The notes beneath the pieces were generated by a model. It saw only the letters and a program-made list of their open reading frames with translations. It was not told the DNA's origin and did not search any database. The translations under genes were made by a program, and so were the position numbers. DNA of 64,000 nt from Euryodendron excelsum (taxonomy: Eukaryota; Streptophyta; Magnoliopsida; Ericales; Pentaphylacaceae): positions 3,901,001 to 3,965,000 of the forward strand of contig CM065378.1 of the NCBI GenBank assembly GCA_033060915.1. The letters are read 5' to 3'. Shown one piece after another: positions 48,150 through 58,542 of the stretch (positions within the stretch are counted from its first letter, which is position 1; every line of letters starts with the position of its first letter).

Positions 48150-48625
48150 GGGGTCTCGTCCCGGTCGACAGGTTTAAAGGGACTTACTGTTTCGAAGAGA
48201 TTTTCTTCGAATAACGTGCCGGACCATCTCAAGGAATAAACTGTCTCAAGAGAGGAGTTAGAATTGGAAAGGAGTCTTATCGTCTTCGGAAAGACGGGCC
48301 TGATTGGAGTAGATTTACTGTCTTGAGGAATCAATTGTCTCGAGAGAGAGATTGTAATTCGAAAAGGGACTTACCGTCTTCGGAAAGACGTGCCTGATTG
48401 GAGTAGATTTACCGTCTCAAGGAATAAACTGTCTCGAAAGAGGGATTGGAATTAGAAAGGGATCTTATCATCTTCGGAAAGACGTGCCTAATTTGGAATT
48501 GAAAAAGGGGCTTACCATTTTTGAAAAGACGTGGCTGATTGGAGTAAATTTACAGTCTCGAGGAATAAACTGTCTCGAGAGAGGGATTGGAATTGGAAAG
48601 GACAATGCCCCTAAAGGCATTTTGG
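48150..48625. repeat. tandem array of about 93-bp units with hairpin motif
   Basis: The motif GTCTTCGGAAAGAC, itself a near-perfect short hairpin, recurs at about 48280, 48378 and 48470, with a decayed version near 48515. It alternates with GATTGGAGTA(G/A)ATTTAC and GTCTC(A/G)AGGAATAAACTG. One unit near 48490-48515 is shortened. Confidence 0.85.
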
Positions 48626-48789
48626 TCACTTTGCCTTTATTTGGGCCTGGTGAGCCCACGAGGTAGTGGACAGATGGGATTTAAACTTAAAGAGTTGGTT
48701 TCGATTGGAATACATCCATATTGACTTGAGTACAAGTCTGGACGGAGTGTAAACTGCCGAGCGATCAAAAATGGGGTGCTTACAGCAAG

Positions 48790-49640
48790 AATGTAGTAAG
48801 TCTTTCATACCATACTCTAGAAGCTTGTTTTAACACATATAAAGCTTTTTTAAGCTTATTTATGGGGTGATGTGGATTCTCAAACCCCTTGGGTTACTCT
48901 ACATAGGCCTCTTCTTTCAAGAATTCATTTAAGAATGCACTTTTAATATCCATCTAATGAAGAGTAAAATGCAAATAGCATGCAATAGATAACAAGATTC
49001 TGATGGACTCTAACTTAGTAAAGGGTGCCAAAGTCTAATCAAAATTTATACCCTCTACTTGGGTATAACCTTAGGCAACCAACCTAGCCTTGTTTCTAAC
49101 AATGGTACCATGTTCATCAGTTTTGTTTTTGAAAATCTATTTAGAATCAATCACATTCATGTTTGTAGGTCTAGGTACACGTTTCCAAACATCATTACGC
49201 ACAAATTGGCCAAGTTCATCATGCATAGCATTTACCTAACAATCATCAGTCAAAGTTTCTTTCACATTCTTAGACTCAAATAGGGAAGCATAACAAAATT
49301 AGTTTACCTCTCGAGTTTGCTTCCTTGTCTTAAGCCCTTCAGTTATATCGCCAATGACTTGAGAAGCTAAGTGATGTAGTTTGACTTTAGAAGATGGCTC
49401 CAAAGTCTCTACAATTTTCTTGACATTTGATAAATATTCAAGAGATTGTTGTGAAAGACTCAATGTACTCAGTAATTGTGACTTGCTCTCTTAAATAAAA
49501 AATTCCTAGCTGATGCCCAAGCACATATTCTATTTCATCATCATCATGTACATAATGCATCGAACCGGCATCATCTATAACCACATTAGCAGATTCCATA
49601 ACAGTAGATGTTCTAGAATTATAAACATGATATGCTCTGT
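48790..49640 (-). pseudogene. Copia pol, RT N-terminal part
   Basis: Read on the minus strand, the sequence before the nested insertion gives a heavily broken reverse transcriptase. Recognisable pieces are GFENPHHPINK-like sequence followed by LKKALYVLKQASRVWYERL immediately before 48790. The rest of the palm region is split by stops. The split with 43538-43712 shows the solo LTR entered inside this domain. Confidence 0.75.
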
Positions 49641-50650
49641 TATTTAAAGAATAACCTAAAAATATTCCTTCATCACTTCTAGCATTAAACTTACCAAGTT
49701 GCTCCTTATTCCATAGGATGTAACACTTGCTACCAAAAGCATAAAAATATTTGAGGTTAGGTATCTTACCATACCTAACTCATATGGAGTTTGTTTTGTA
49801 CCCGGTCGAAGATAGACTCGATTAATGATGTATGCGACAATGCTTACAACCTTGGCGCAAAACTTGAGAGGAGTTTTCTTGCTTAGAAGCATCACTCGTG
49901 CCATCTCTTGCACGACCCTATTTTTCCTCTCAACTACTACATTTTGTTGTGGTGTCTTAGGAGCAAAAAACTTATGAAAGATCCCTTGTGCATCATAGAA
50001 ATTAGAAAAATTAGAATTTTCAAATTCCCTTCAATGATCAGATCGAATTCTTGTGATGGTGCCAATTTTATACCCCCTTTCATTCTGCAACCTGAGATAT
50101 AAAGTCTTGAAAGCCTCAAAAGTATCAGATTTTTCTCTTAAAAAAATGTACCCATGTAATTCTAGGAAATCATCAACGTTAACGAGAATATATTTCTTTC
50201 CTCATAAGCTCTCCACCATAGATGGTCCAATTAAGTTCATATGCATAAGTTTTGGGAAATGCTTAGTGGTAGGTATGTCAGTCTTTTTATGGGAAGATTG
50301 AATTTGTTTACTAATCTGGCAAGGTCCACAAATAGGGTTGGAAGGATTCCCTAACTTCGGTACACTTTTAACCAACTCAAAGTCTGCCAGTTTAATTAGA
50401 TCCTTATAGTTTACATAGCCTAATCTCTGATGCCAAAGTTTTACTTCAGTCATAGTGACTGAGTGACATGATAGTTACCCATAGGGACAATTCCATAGCA
50501 ATTGTCAGAAGTCCTCAAACCATGCATCACATTATTTCCTTTAGTATCCAAAATCATGTAATTAAGTTTTGAAAAATGGACATCATGGTTTTCATCACAG
50601 ATCTGACTAATGCTAAGGAGATTTGCTTGAAGTCCCTCAACCAACAAGAC
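49640..50650 (-). pseudogene. Copia pol, GAG-pre-integrase and integrase
   Basis: The minus-strand blocks include LLSISQICDENHDVHF and WHQRLGYVNYKDLIKLA...CGPCQISKQ, the His/Cys zinc-binding region before integrase. Further on are MARVMLLSKKTPLKF and YIINRVYLRPGTKQTPYEL of the integrase core. Open pieces are at 50450-50647, 50202-50453 and 49656-49913, with stops and frameshifts between them. Integrase would insert the cDNA copy; this one is not functional. Confidence 0.85.
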
Positions 50651-50655
50651 ATTGT

Positions 50656-51085
50656 TTAGCTTGGGGATTTTGGGTGCGGAAACCGTTCCTTTTTTCCAAT
50701 TACCCTAAAAGATTTTCTATGCCCAAAAGTAACAAGACCTCCATTAAAATCTTCAAGTTTTGTAAAAATAGTCCTGTCACTAGACACATGTCTAGAACAT
50801 CCACTAACAAGGTACCACAAGTTTGATTTGTTTGCTGTTAATGCAGAATGCACAACAAGTCCTTTTAAATCAGATTTTCTAACCCAGATAGATTTGGTAA
50901 TTTTTGTTTTTGAAATTTCTTGTCTGAGTTGAGTAACTTGTGTGTTCAAATCTTTTATTCGATGATATAAAGCATTATTAGGCAATCTAGGTTGCTTTCG
51001 ATAAAAAGATTTTTGTAGCATATTGCACCTAAGCCTGATATGTCTTACAATGCCACAATGATGGCAAACAAGAACAAAATTTGAT
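50656..51085 (-). pseudogene. Copia second zinc knuckle and aspartic protease
   Basis: On the minus strand, a CHHCGIVRHIRLRC zinc knuckle with intact CCHC spacing lies at about 51027-51068. It is followed by the protease region with WYLVSGCSRHVSSDRTIF and LEDFNGGLVTFG. The protease active site, normally DSG, reads VSG, so the catalytic aspartate is lost. Confidence 0.8.
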
Positions 51086-51402
51086 CAAGTGGTTTGCTGT
51101 TTAGGAAATTGCTAGACATTCAAATGCGATTCTCTTCCGTTCGAACACCATTGCAAGCCATTCAGACGTCGAGCATTTGAAATCCTTCTATTACCCTTCG
51201 AGTGCTTTTGAGAATTAAAGTTTGTGAAATTGGAAACATACATAGACTTGTTTACCTGTTTTTTATTTATCGAATGTTCTGAAACATCCTAGTATGTCTC
51301 TAACTTTGATGGATCCTTTGGAAGAATGAATTTTGGTGTTTTGCTCGATTATTTTCCATCAAATTCAATCTCGTCTTTATCTCCAAATATTTTTTAACTG
51401 CT

Positions 51403-52020
51403 CTAAATGTGATCAATTTTCTTGGAGCCTATACTAAAACCCTTGAAAGAATCTTTAATACGAGACAAATCAGATTTAACAATATCAAGTTCTTTCTCAA
51501 GATTCTTGTCTTTCTCAAGTGCTTCAAACAATCCTTTTTTTATTACAATCAATTTTTCTGAAAGGGTGGTCCTATGTGTCTGAAATTGACTAATCAAGGC
51601 CTGACTATCCTTAGATTTCTTACAAAGTATTTCATGTTCTTGTTGACAATTTTTGAAGTTTATAACCAGATCTTGGTTAATCATGCCTAGGCTAGACAAC
51701 TTTGATTTCAATTTTTTATTATCCTAAATTAATTAATTCAACATGACTTCTCCAAAGTCAGTGGGATCCAGAACTACCACAGGATTAGTTGAATCAATAT
51801 AATTTGGGTGAATAAGATTTTCAGGGTTTGACTCAAACCTAGGGGAATTCGACTCAGAGTTAATAGATGCAGTAAAAGCTATAAAATTACCTAAGTTACT
51901 TGTTTTCTCATTGTCTGATGTTCTTGCTCATCGGAATCATTCCAAGTCATAGTCATAACCCTACCTTTTCTTCAGGCGATTGGGGCATTTAGAAGCAATA
52001 TGTCCAAAACCTTGGCATTC
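51403..52020 (-). pseudogene. Copia gag C-terminal part with coiled coil and first zinc knuckle
   Basis: At about 51975-52020 the minus strand reads FFECQGFGHIASKCPN, a CCHC knuckle in which the first cysteine is phenylalanine. The open part 51403-51711 encodes 102 residues rich in K, E, L and S with heptad-like spacing (for example LEKDKNLEKELDIVKSDL), a predicted coiled coil. Coiled coils in gag between two knuckles are typical of the SIRE lineage. Confidence 0.7.
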
Positions 52021-52028
52021 AAAGAACT

Positions 52029-52910
52029 TTACCATGGTGCTCTTCTTATTTCCCTTACCATCAATTTTTGGACCACATAATTGGGAATGTTGTTGTTTCC
52101 ATTGCCATTCTTTTTATTTCTATTGAACTTGCTCTTGTTCTTAAAATTATTGAAATTACCCTTTTTCAAAAGAGTTTTTCTAAAACAATTTACTAGGTAA
52201 TTCACCATTTCAGAATTTTCATCTTCGTGTTCTTCCTCATCAAACTCGTTTTCATGTTCATTAGAGGCATTAAAGGCAACAAGCTTTCCCTTTCTAATTT
52301 GACGAAAACTAGCCTCATAGGTTTGAAGATTTCCTACAAGTTCATCAACCCGAAGTGAATCTATATATTTACTTTCTTCAATAGCAGTCACTTTGGGTTG
52401 AAATCTTTCAGGCAAGGATCTAATAATCTTTCAAACAATCCATGAATCAGAAATTTTTTCACTTAGATTGAAATTCGAATTTACAATATCACTCAATTTG
52501 GCGTAAAATTCATCAAAGGTATCGGTTTCATTCATAAACAGATTTTTAAAATTTGTTGTCAACCTTTGAAGTTTAGCAATTTAACAGCGATTGTTCCTTC
52601 ATTAATGATTTCAAGGATATCCTATGCCTCTTTAGCAAAATCACATATCGAAATTCTTCTACATTCTTTAGCTAAGAGACTGTTATAAACGATATTCATG
52701 GCCTTACTATTCCATCCAGCAGTTTCAATTTCTAGGGAAATCCATTGATTCAAAGGTTTCTTAGAAACCACTTCAGTGACCGAAATCCATACGCGTTCAT
52801 CGATTGGTTTAAGAAAAGCTCTCATGCGTACCTTCTATTATGAATAATTTGTTCCATCAAAATATGGTGGTCTAATAGTGGAATGTCCTTCTCTTTGCAT
52901 ATCTATTATC
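52029..52910 (-). pseudogene. Copia gag N-terminal part
   Basis: The minus-strand frame starts MQREGHSTIRPPYFDGTNYS near 52906, followed at once by stop codons. It continues MRAFLKPIDERVWISV and LEIETAGWNSKAMNIV, the UBN2-type gag region. The open part 52029-52415 has MPERFQPKVTAIEESKYID and an acidic stretch. Several stops and frameshifts lie between 52430 and 52840. Gag would form the virus-like particle. Confidence 0.8.
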
Positions 52911-52974
52911 CCAGATATAAGATCTCACTCGTGGGGTTTTTAAAAAAATATTTTTGAAAAACTAGAGTGAATCT

Positions 52975-52988
52975 GTTTTGATACCAAT
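52975..52988 (-). other. primer-binding site of the Copia element
   Basis: On the minus strand ATTGGTATCAAAAC follows the 5' LTR. It resembles the usual TGGTATCAGAGC complement of initiator methionine tRNA used by plant Copia elements, with two changes. Confidence 0.75.
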
Positions 52989-53777
52989 TAAAAAAGCCTA
53001 GGAGTGTAGATTTGCCTAGTTTGATTAATTATCCTAATTAATCCAACTATATCAAAAGGTGAATTTATCTACGTACGTCAATACTATATACAACTATAAG
53101 TAATAATGTAATGAGACAAAGTACATAGGATTTGAACGTGAAAATCCTATCAACCAAGGAAAAAAACCACAGGGTCACACACAGCCACTAACGTACTCAG
53201 CACTATGAACACTAAACAGTTACAAGAACAAACTTAAAACCCAGCCCATTGAATACCAACTTTGATAGAATTTTCGAATGTGATCGCTAGAACCCGCGAT
53301 GCACTGTTCTCTAGTGCTATCTACGCCAACCTTTAGAATCCGTCACAGACGATTGTGTAAAGTTGTTTGGTTGCCTAAAAGAACACTCCAATATTCGGGA
53401 AGCACAATAAAACTCTCTAAACAGCCAGATGATCTATCTTCAAGTACTTAATTTTTCTCGTTAAGGTTTAGAGCCTTTATATAGAGTCTTGAGTGCCTTT
53501 AAAATCTCGGACGTCGTGTGAGTCAAAGCAGGAAGTTTCTAAACCTTACTAGAATTTAAATCCGAAACTCATTAATTCTGTCTAGTGTTCAAACAGTCTG
53601 GCCTGCCATTCGAATGCTTGGACAGGCTGTTCGAACACATGGTAGATTGCTTGTTCTTCTTGTTTTGTTTTTTCTTTAACACTTTGATTCATTTCTACAC
53701 TTTTGACATATCTATCTAAATGCTAAAATTACATACAAAGTATTTTTGCTCAGAATTAATCAATCTAAAACCTAACA
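52989..53777 (-). repeat. 5' LTR of the SIRE-type Copia element
   Basis: On the minus strand it starts TGTTAGGTTTTAGATTG and ends near CCTAGGCTTTTTT. A TATA-like CTATATAAAGG lies near 53475-53485. Three TTCGAA-like cores at exactly 21-bp spacing lie at 53587-53636, about 105-155 bp upstream of it. It is paired with 39214-40013. Confidence 0.88.
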
Positions 53778-53892
53778 CAAAGCTAATCTAGATCAATGGC
53801 CTTTTTTGAGAATCCATACTTAGAACTAAACAGGGTCTACGATACATATTTAAATACTAGAATTATATACAAAGGCGCTAACTAATTAGAAT

Positions 53893-54160
53893 TATGCTTT
53901 TCCTCCTTCAAAGTGATTTGAAGTTGGACTAGTCAAAGATTCCTTTGGCTGGCGATCAACAATGTAATCAACTCCTGACTAATTTAGTTGGTAGAATAAT
54001 ATAATAGACTGCGTGCATATTGTCTTTCATGAGTTTCATGGCTTCGAATACTGGCGAGATAGGAGACTTTCTAGAGCCAATTGATCCCCTAGTGGAAAAT
54101 CTTAGCCGTTGGAAGGTAGAACTCATCTATCACATCACAGATTATTTTATCTTACATATA
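53893..54160 (+). repeat. segmental duplication, copy B (right part)
   Basis: It matches 34440-34745 (see that entry) and continues the duplication interrupted by the Copia insertion. Together with 36390-37090 it shows that the element and its neighbour at 37.1-39.2 kb lie inside copy B. Confidence 0.75.
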
Positions 54161-56122
54161 GATTCTTTAATTGCTCACTGAAGATTTCAAAATTGCATTA
54201 AGAACTTGCACCCGATGACTTGCATGACATAGACCCATCTCACAACACATATTATATATCATAAAATGAGATCCTGACAGAACTTTAGATAATAGGTTTG
54301 TAGATTGGACTACTGGGAACGCAATTTTTGACAAGATATAGAAGTTTCTATCTAAGACAAGGGAACAAAATATCCTATACTATGAGACTTTTTTTTTTTT
54401 TTTTTTTACTACAGTTGTTCAAATCTTTGATTAATTTCTCCTCGCCTGTGTTTACCTGAATTAGGTAAACTTTATAAATGATCAAATTTAAGACCTCAAT
54501 TTAAAGATAGAATCGATAAGTACACCAAAAGGGACAGACACAGTGGGTAACTCTCTCTCTCTCTCTCTCTCTCTCAAAGTGACGAAAGGGACAGGCTCAG
54601 ATTTAGTTTAAACCGCGCAAAATTCTTGTCTAATAAATGGAACACGAAGACATAGATTAGAGTTAAAGTTCCTACTCCTGATTAACAAAATGTTCTCTTT
54701 GTTTCCATGGATGGAAAACGAATGAAGACTGAAATGTGCTTTGTGACCTCATCTTAGTGATTTTAAACAACAAAAACTAAACTAAGTCGGAATGCCAAGT
54801 CTAGCCTACTTATAGAAACATTGCATTCCAGAGCTGTTATTCTCCAGCAGCTCAACTTAGCAAAGTCTTATCCAGCTCCAAAATTTTATTGGAACTTCTG
54901 AAAATTTTGTTTCCTTTTTTTTTTTTCTAAGCTTTTTCTTAAGGTATCATTGCTTAAGATGGACTGACCAGTCTTAAGAATCTCCTTCTATATATGCAAC
55001 TTCAAAAATGCACCCACTCTTCCTAGGAAATCATAATCAGGTTGATGTTTAAAATGGTCAGAAACATGATCCTACGGTTCCTACCCATACATATCTCTTC
55101 ATTAATTGACTGATTTGGGGCTGGCTAAGGAAAACGCTATTCATAAAATTATATCGAAAATGCTACTAGAATAATATAACAATAACATTTTTATGATTAA
55201 GAGCCCTTATATGGATGTTCTGTTTTAAAATGAAAGGTAATATTCCAACTATATAATTCTACATGTATGGAAATTATGTATGAATTTTATGGTGCTCTAG
55301 TAGGTACTGGCTAGCTAAAACTGACGAATAACAAATCATTTCAGATTGATTAGTGGATTATGGTCAAATTTTACCAGCTCTAATAGATCAAACTTTCTAG
55401 TGATGAGTTCTTTGTTTACTGGTCATGTGGTTTTTGTGTCCACTTGCATGGGTGATCCCAACAAAAAGTTTACAAGCTCAAACTGCAATCATATAACACC
55501 ATCATTGTATTTATAGGGCACAAGCCTTCCCTCATTTAAGTCATATAAGAGCAATTACTAAGGGTCTATCATAATATGTCAATTGTAATTTTGAAATGGG
55601 TATGTATACATATGGATCCGACATGTATTGTTAGACGTTTACCTAACAAAAATTTAATTATATCATATAAAATACTCTATAATAAATCTCTTATATGGTG
55701 CATGAAATAGTCTACAACACCTTGTACACACTATTTATCGTAAACAATAAAAAAATGTATACTATGACACATGAAATTTTTTATGTGCCCTTGTGCCTAT
55801 AAAATGAGAATTAGACGAGTTCGACATTCAGACACACATTTGTACCCGAGTCCATGTGACAGATTAAGTAGCTCAAGGGACTATCCTACACCTCCCCATT
55901 GTATGAAGAGTAGCTAGACCATGTATGAGAAGTGCAAAACATTAAAATTTTCGTTTCTCTTTTCTTTTTCTTTTTTTGTGGGTTATACGGTCAAAGATGC
56001 CCTAGTTAGCTTATATGTATCTCGACTAATCCCCTCACTTGTCTAGTCAAAGACAGACCACCCACTTTAGAATTAAGGGATTCACGAAAGAGATAAATCT
56101 CTTTTTATATATGGATAAGATC
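54161..56122. other. AT-rich intergenic region
   Basis: No gene is supported. It contains a T run at about 54390-54409, a (CT)n microsatellite at 54551-54574, and a second copy of a diverged dispersed repeat at about 55600-55875. Confidence 0.5.
55600..55875. repeat. diverged dispersed repeat, copy 2
   Basis: This is the partner of 23201-23475: GAGAATTAGACGAGTTCGAC, CATTCAGACACACAT and ACCCGAGTCCATGTGACAG occur in the same order. Identity is low and limits are approximate. Confidence 0.35.
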
Positions 56123-56612
56123 TGTAAAAACCTTTTTATCCCTAGGACACACATTTAACCAAAATGCAAAGACCTAATGGGATTGATTAATTATTAACCA
56201 AGTGTATGTGGGTGAATCGTGTATCCAAGGAATACTAATCAGATAATATGCAAAAGCAATCAACAATCACAGGACACACGATGTATAGCATGAAAACCCA
56301 ACTGGAAAAAAATCAAGGGACCTAATACAGTTAATTAATGCACTATAAGAACTATTGCAAGTTCACACTTACAATTACCTACCCTATCGAATCTCTCGCT
56401 TCCACGTGTCCCTTCCCACGAACTTCGAGTGTGCTCTCCTTGTATGTATTAGTCCATCGATATGGTTCCTAGTACCCTTGATAGAGTGTTGAATCCACAA
56501 CACCGCTAAACACCTTCAAGCACTGATCTAGTTTCACCAACGAAGTCTTCTCGAAATAAAAGAAACTCTCTCAGAACTCCAGAGATACTTTTCTGAATAG
56601 AAACTCATAGTC
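56123..56612 (-). repeat. partial 3' LTR of the deleted Copia element
   Basis: It matches 57719-58050 in several blocks: TTTTTATCCCTAGGACAC, CCTATCGAATC, CGAACTTCG(A/T)GTGTGCTCTC, GATAGAGTGTTGAATCCACA and AGAGATACTTTTCT. It has extra sequence at about 56160-56330. The U3 part is absent. Confidence 0.8.
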
Positions 56613-56689
56613 AAACTTATTATCATGCAAGGATGAATGAAAAGCCATGAAATTAGAGTGATCTTCTTTATGTTCATTCGTTTGTTCAA

Positions 56690-57640
56690 TCTCAGACTCA
56701 CTAGAATCATCCCAAGTAACTACATGTGCCTTACCATTATTTTCTTCTTCTTATTAGCACATTAAGAGGATGTGACCATAAACTTGACATTCAAAACACT
56801 TAATAGTTTTAGATTTTTGACCAAATTGACCTTTATCACTAGACTTGTTAGGAGTTGATTTTTCACCTTTTTTTCTTCCTAATGAGCTTCTGTAATTTAT
56901 TCAGAATAAGTTCCAAATCAGACTCATCACTATTAGAATTGTCTACATCTTCCCTACTGACATTAAGTGCAACACTTTTGTCTTTGTGTATCCTAGGTTG
57001 ACGTAGATTGGTTTTAAAAGTTTGCAATGACCCAACTAGTTTCTCAACATGAAGAGAATCGATATCCTTACTCTCTTCAATGGTAGTGGCTTTAGCCATA
57101 AACCTATCAGGCAAAGATCATAGATTTTTTCTAACAACTTTAGAATTAGGGATCTTCTCACCAAGATTGAAGCTTGAATTAACTGTCACTCAATTTGACA
57201 TAAAATTCATCAAAGGTCTCATCATCTTCCATTCTTAAGATTTCAAAATTTGTTGTGAGCCTTTGAAGTTTTGAAATTTTAACAGTGTGAATGCCTTCAT
57301 GAATGATTCGAAGGATATCCCATACCTCTTTAGCAGTCTTACATGTAGAAATATGATTAAATTCAACTTGTATAAGACCACTATAGGGAGTATTGAGAGC
57401 TTTACTATACCAACCAGCCAAGTCAATATCAACTTCAGTCCATTGTGCCTTAGGTTTGGTGAAAGTCTCAATATCCTGAACAATGTTAGGCAGACTATAA
57501 CTATCTTCAATGGCCATCCAAACATGCTCATCAATAGCTTTAAAAAACGTTGTCATGCGTATTTTTCAATAGGCATGATTCGACCCATCAAACAACGGAG
57601 GTCTCTCGGTAGACATACCCTCTCTAGGTAAATCTATGTT
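56690..57640 (-). pseudogene. gag of the deleted Copia element
   Basis: Read on the minus strand, 57179-57556 encodes MTTFFKAIDEHVWMAI, AQWTEVDIDLAGWYSKALN and MEDDETFDEFYVKL of the UBN2-type gag. Next, 56863-57114 encodes MPDRFMAKATTIEESKDIDS and a lysine-rich end. A CFECQVYGHILLMC zinc knuckle with intact CCHC spacing follows near 56753-56795. A frameshift separates the first two parts. No pol follows, so the copy could at best supply Gag and is probably dead. Confidence 0.8.
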
Positions 57641-57718
57641 CAAAGAATATCAAGATCTCACTCAGAAAATTTAGAAAATAATTTTTTTAAAAATAGAGTG
57701 AACCCGCTCTGATACCAA

Positions 57719-58542
57719 TTATAAAAACCGTTTTATCCCTAGGACACGGATTTGACCAGAATGCCAAGTCTAGTTAACGAATGCATTATAAGAACGATTA
57801 CAAGTTTATGCTTAAAATTACCCACCCTATCGAATCCTTCACGTTCAGGTGTCACTCTTCACGAACTTCGTGTGTGCTCTCCTTGATAGAATTCTTAGTA
57901 CCCTTGATAGAGTGTTGAATCCACAACTCCGCTGAACGCCTTCAAACACTGATCTAGTTCCACCAATGATGTCTTCTCGAAGTAAAAGAAACTCTCTCAA
58001 TACTCTAGAGATACTTTTCTAAATAGAAACTCACAATTCTCTCAATCTGATTTTTGAATAATATACGAATGTCTAGATGCTCTGTATATGCTACACAATC
58101 TAGATGCTTTCCAAAAGCAACCCATTGCACTCTATCTATCATAGCATAAGCCTCCTCAATGTGAAAGTCCAATCTGGTACGAGTTAGGCTTCCAAAACAG
58201 AACAGGAAACGAAGTTCGCAGTTGTTCTATCGCCGTTGTGTTCGAACCCCTGAGAGTATCGTTTGAACGCCTCCTGTTTGAACTTCTAGGCTTGCCCTTT
58301 GAATGCCAGTTGTACATAAGTGCATAAATATTGAAAAGTTATATAAAATCAATATACTATCGATCTTGATAACACTTCTGGTGAAAGAGATATAGCCTTT
58401 TAAAATTTTAACTTTGCGTACTTCGGCAACTTGTACTCTATCTTCAATAACTTGTATTCTAGACAGAAATTCATATACTAGGCCAAATACAACTAAAACT
58501 CAAATACAATCAAAATCAGTTTGTCTAAGGAATATGCCAACA
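57719..58542 (-). repeat. 5' LTR of the deleted Copia element
   Basis: On the minus strand it starts TGTTGGCATATTCC and ends GGTTTTTATAA next to the primer-binding site. Four TTCGAA-like cores lie at 58240-58304 with spacings of 21, 15 and 21 bp. Confidence 0.8.

Larger units (their letters stand above)
43713..48784. mobile_element. 5,072-bp solo LTR nested in the Copia pol gene
   Basis: The segment starts TGTCGCGCCCAG and ends GGGGTGCTTACA, so it has TG...CA ends. It is flanked by perfect 5-bp repeats GCAAG (43708-43712 and 48785-48789). Removing it rejoins the reverse transcriptase sequence. It has no gag or pol coding sequence, so it is a giant solo LTR. Motifs GGAGTCGCCACC near 43866 and GGGTTGCCTACGTATCC near 44536 are like those in LTRs of Tat/Ogre-type Gypsy elements, which can exceed 5 kb. 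Inside are a purine-rich degenerate tract (44260-45640), a G run at 46417-46428 and two tandem arrays (47030-47690 and 48150-48620). If Ogre-like, its transcription would run on the minus strand; I have left the strand open. Confidence 0.8.
39214..53777 (-). mobile_element. SIRE/Maximus-type Copia retrotransposon, decayed, with nested insertion
   Basis: This is a complete but mutated LTR retrotransposon on the minus strand. LTRs are at 52989-53777 (5') and 39214-40013 (3'). Flanking TAAAG (39209-39213) and CAAAG (53778-53782) look like a 5-bp target duplication with one change. A primer-binding site follows the 5' LTR and a purine tract precedes the 3' LTR. Domain order gag, protease, integrase, RT, RNase H identifies Copia. 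Two zinc knuckles with a coiled coil between them, the length of about 9.5 kb without the nested insert, and an extra ORF after pol indicate the SIRE/Maximus lineage. Every domain carries stops or frameshifts. A 5,072-bp solo LTR splits the reverse transcriptase. Confidence 0.9.
56123..58542 (-). mobile_element. second Copia element, internally deleted
   Basis: A 5' LTR (57719-58542) is followed on the minus strand by a primer-binding site TTGGTATCAGAGCGGG near 57700-57717. A gag gene follows, then, directly, part of a second LTR (56123-56612). The pol gene and the first part of the 3' LTR are missing. No target duplication is visible, because one end is within a deletion or has changed. It belongs to a different Copia family from the large element, though its gag has the same layout. 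Confidence 0.8.
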
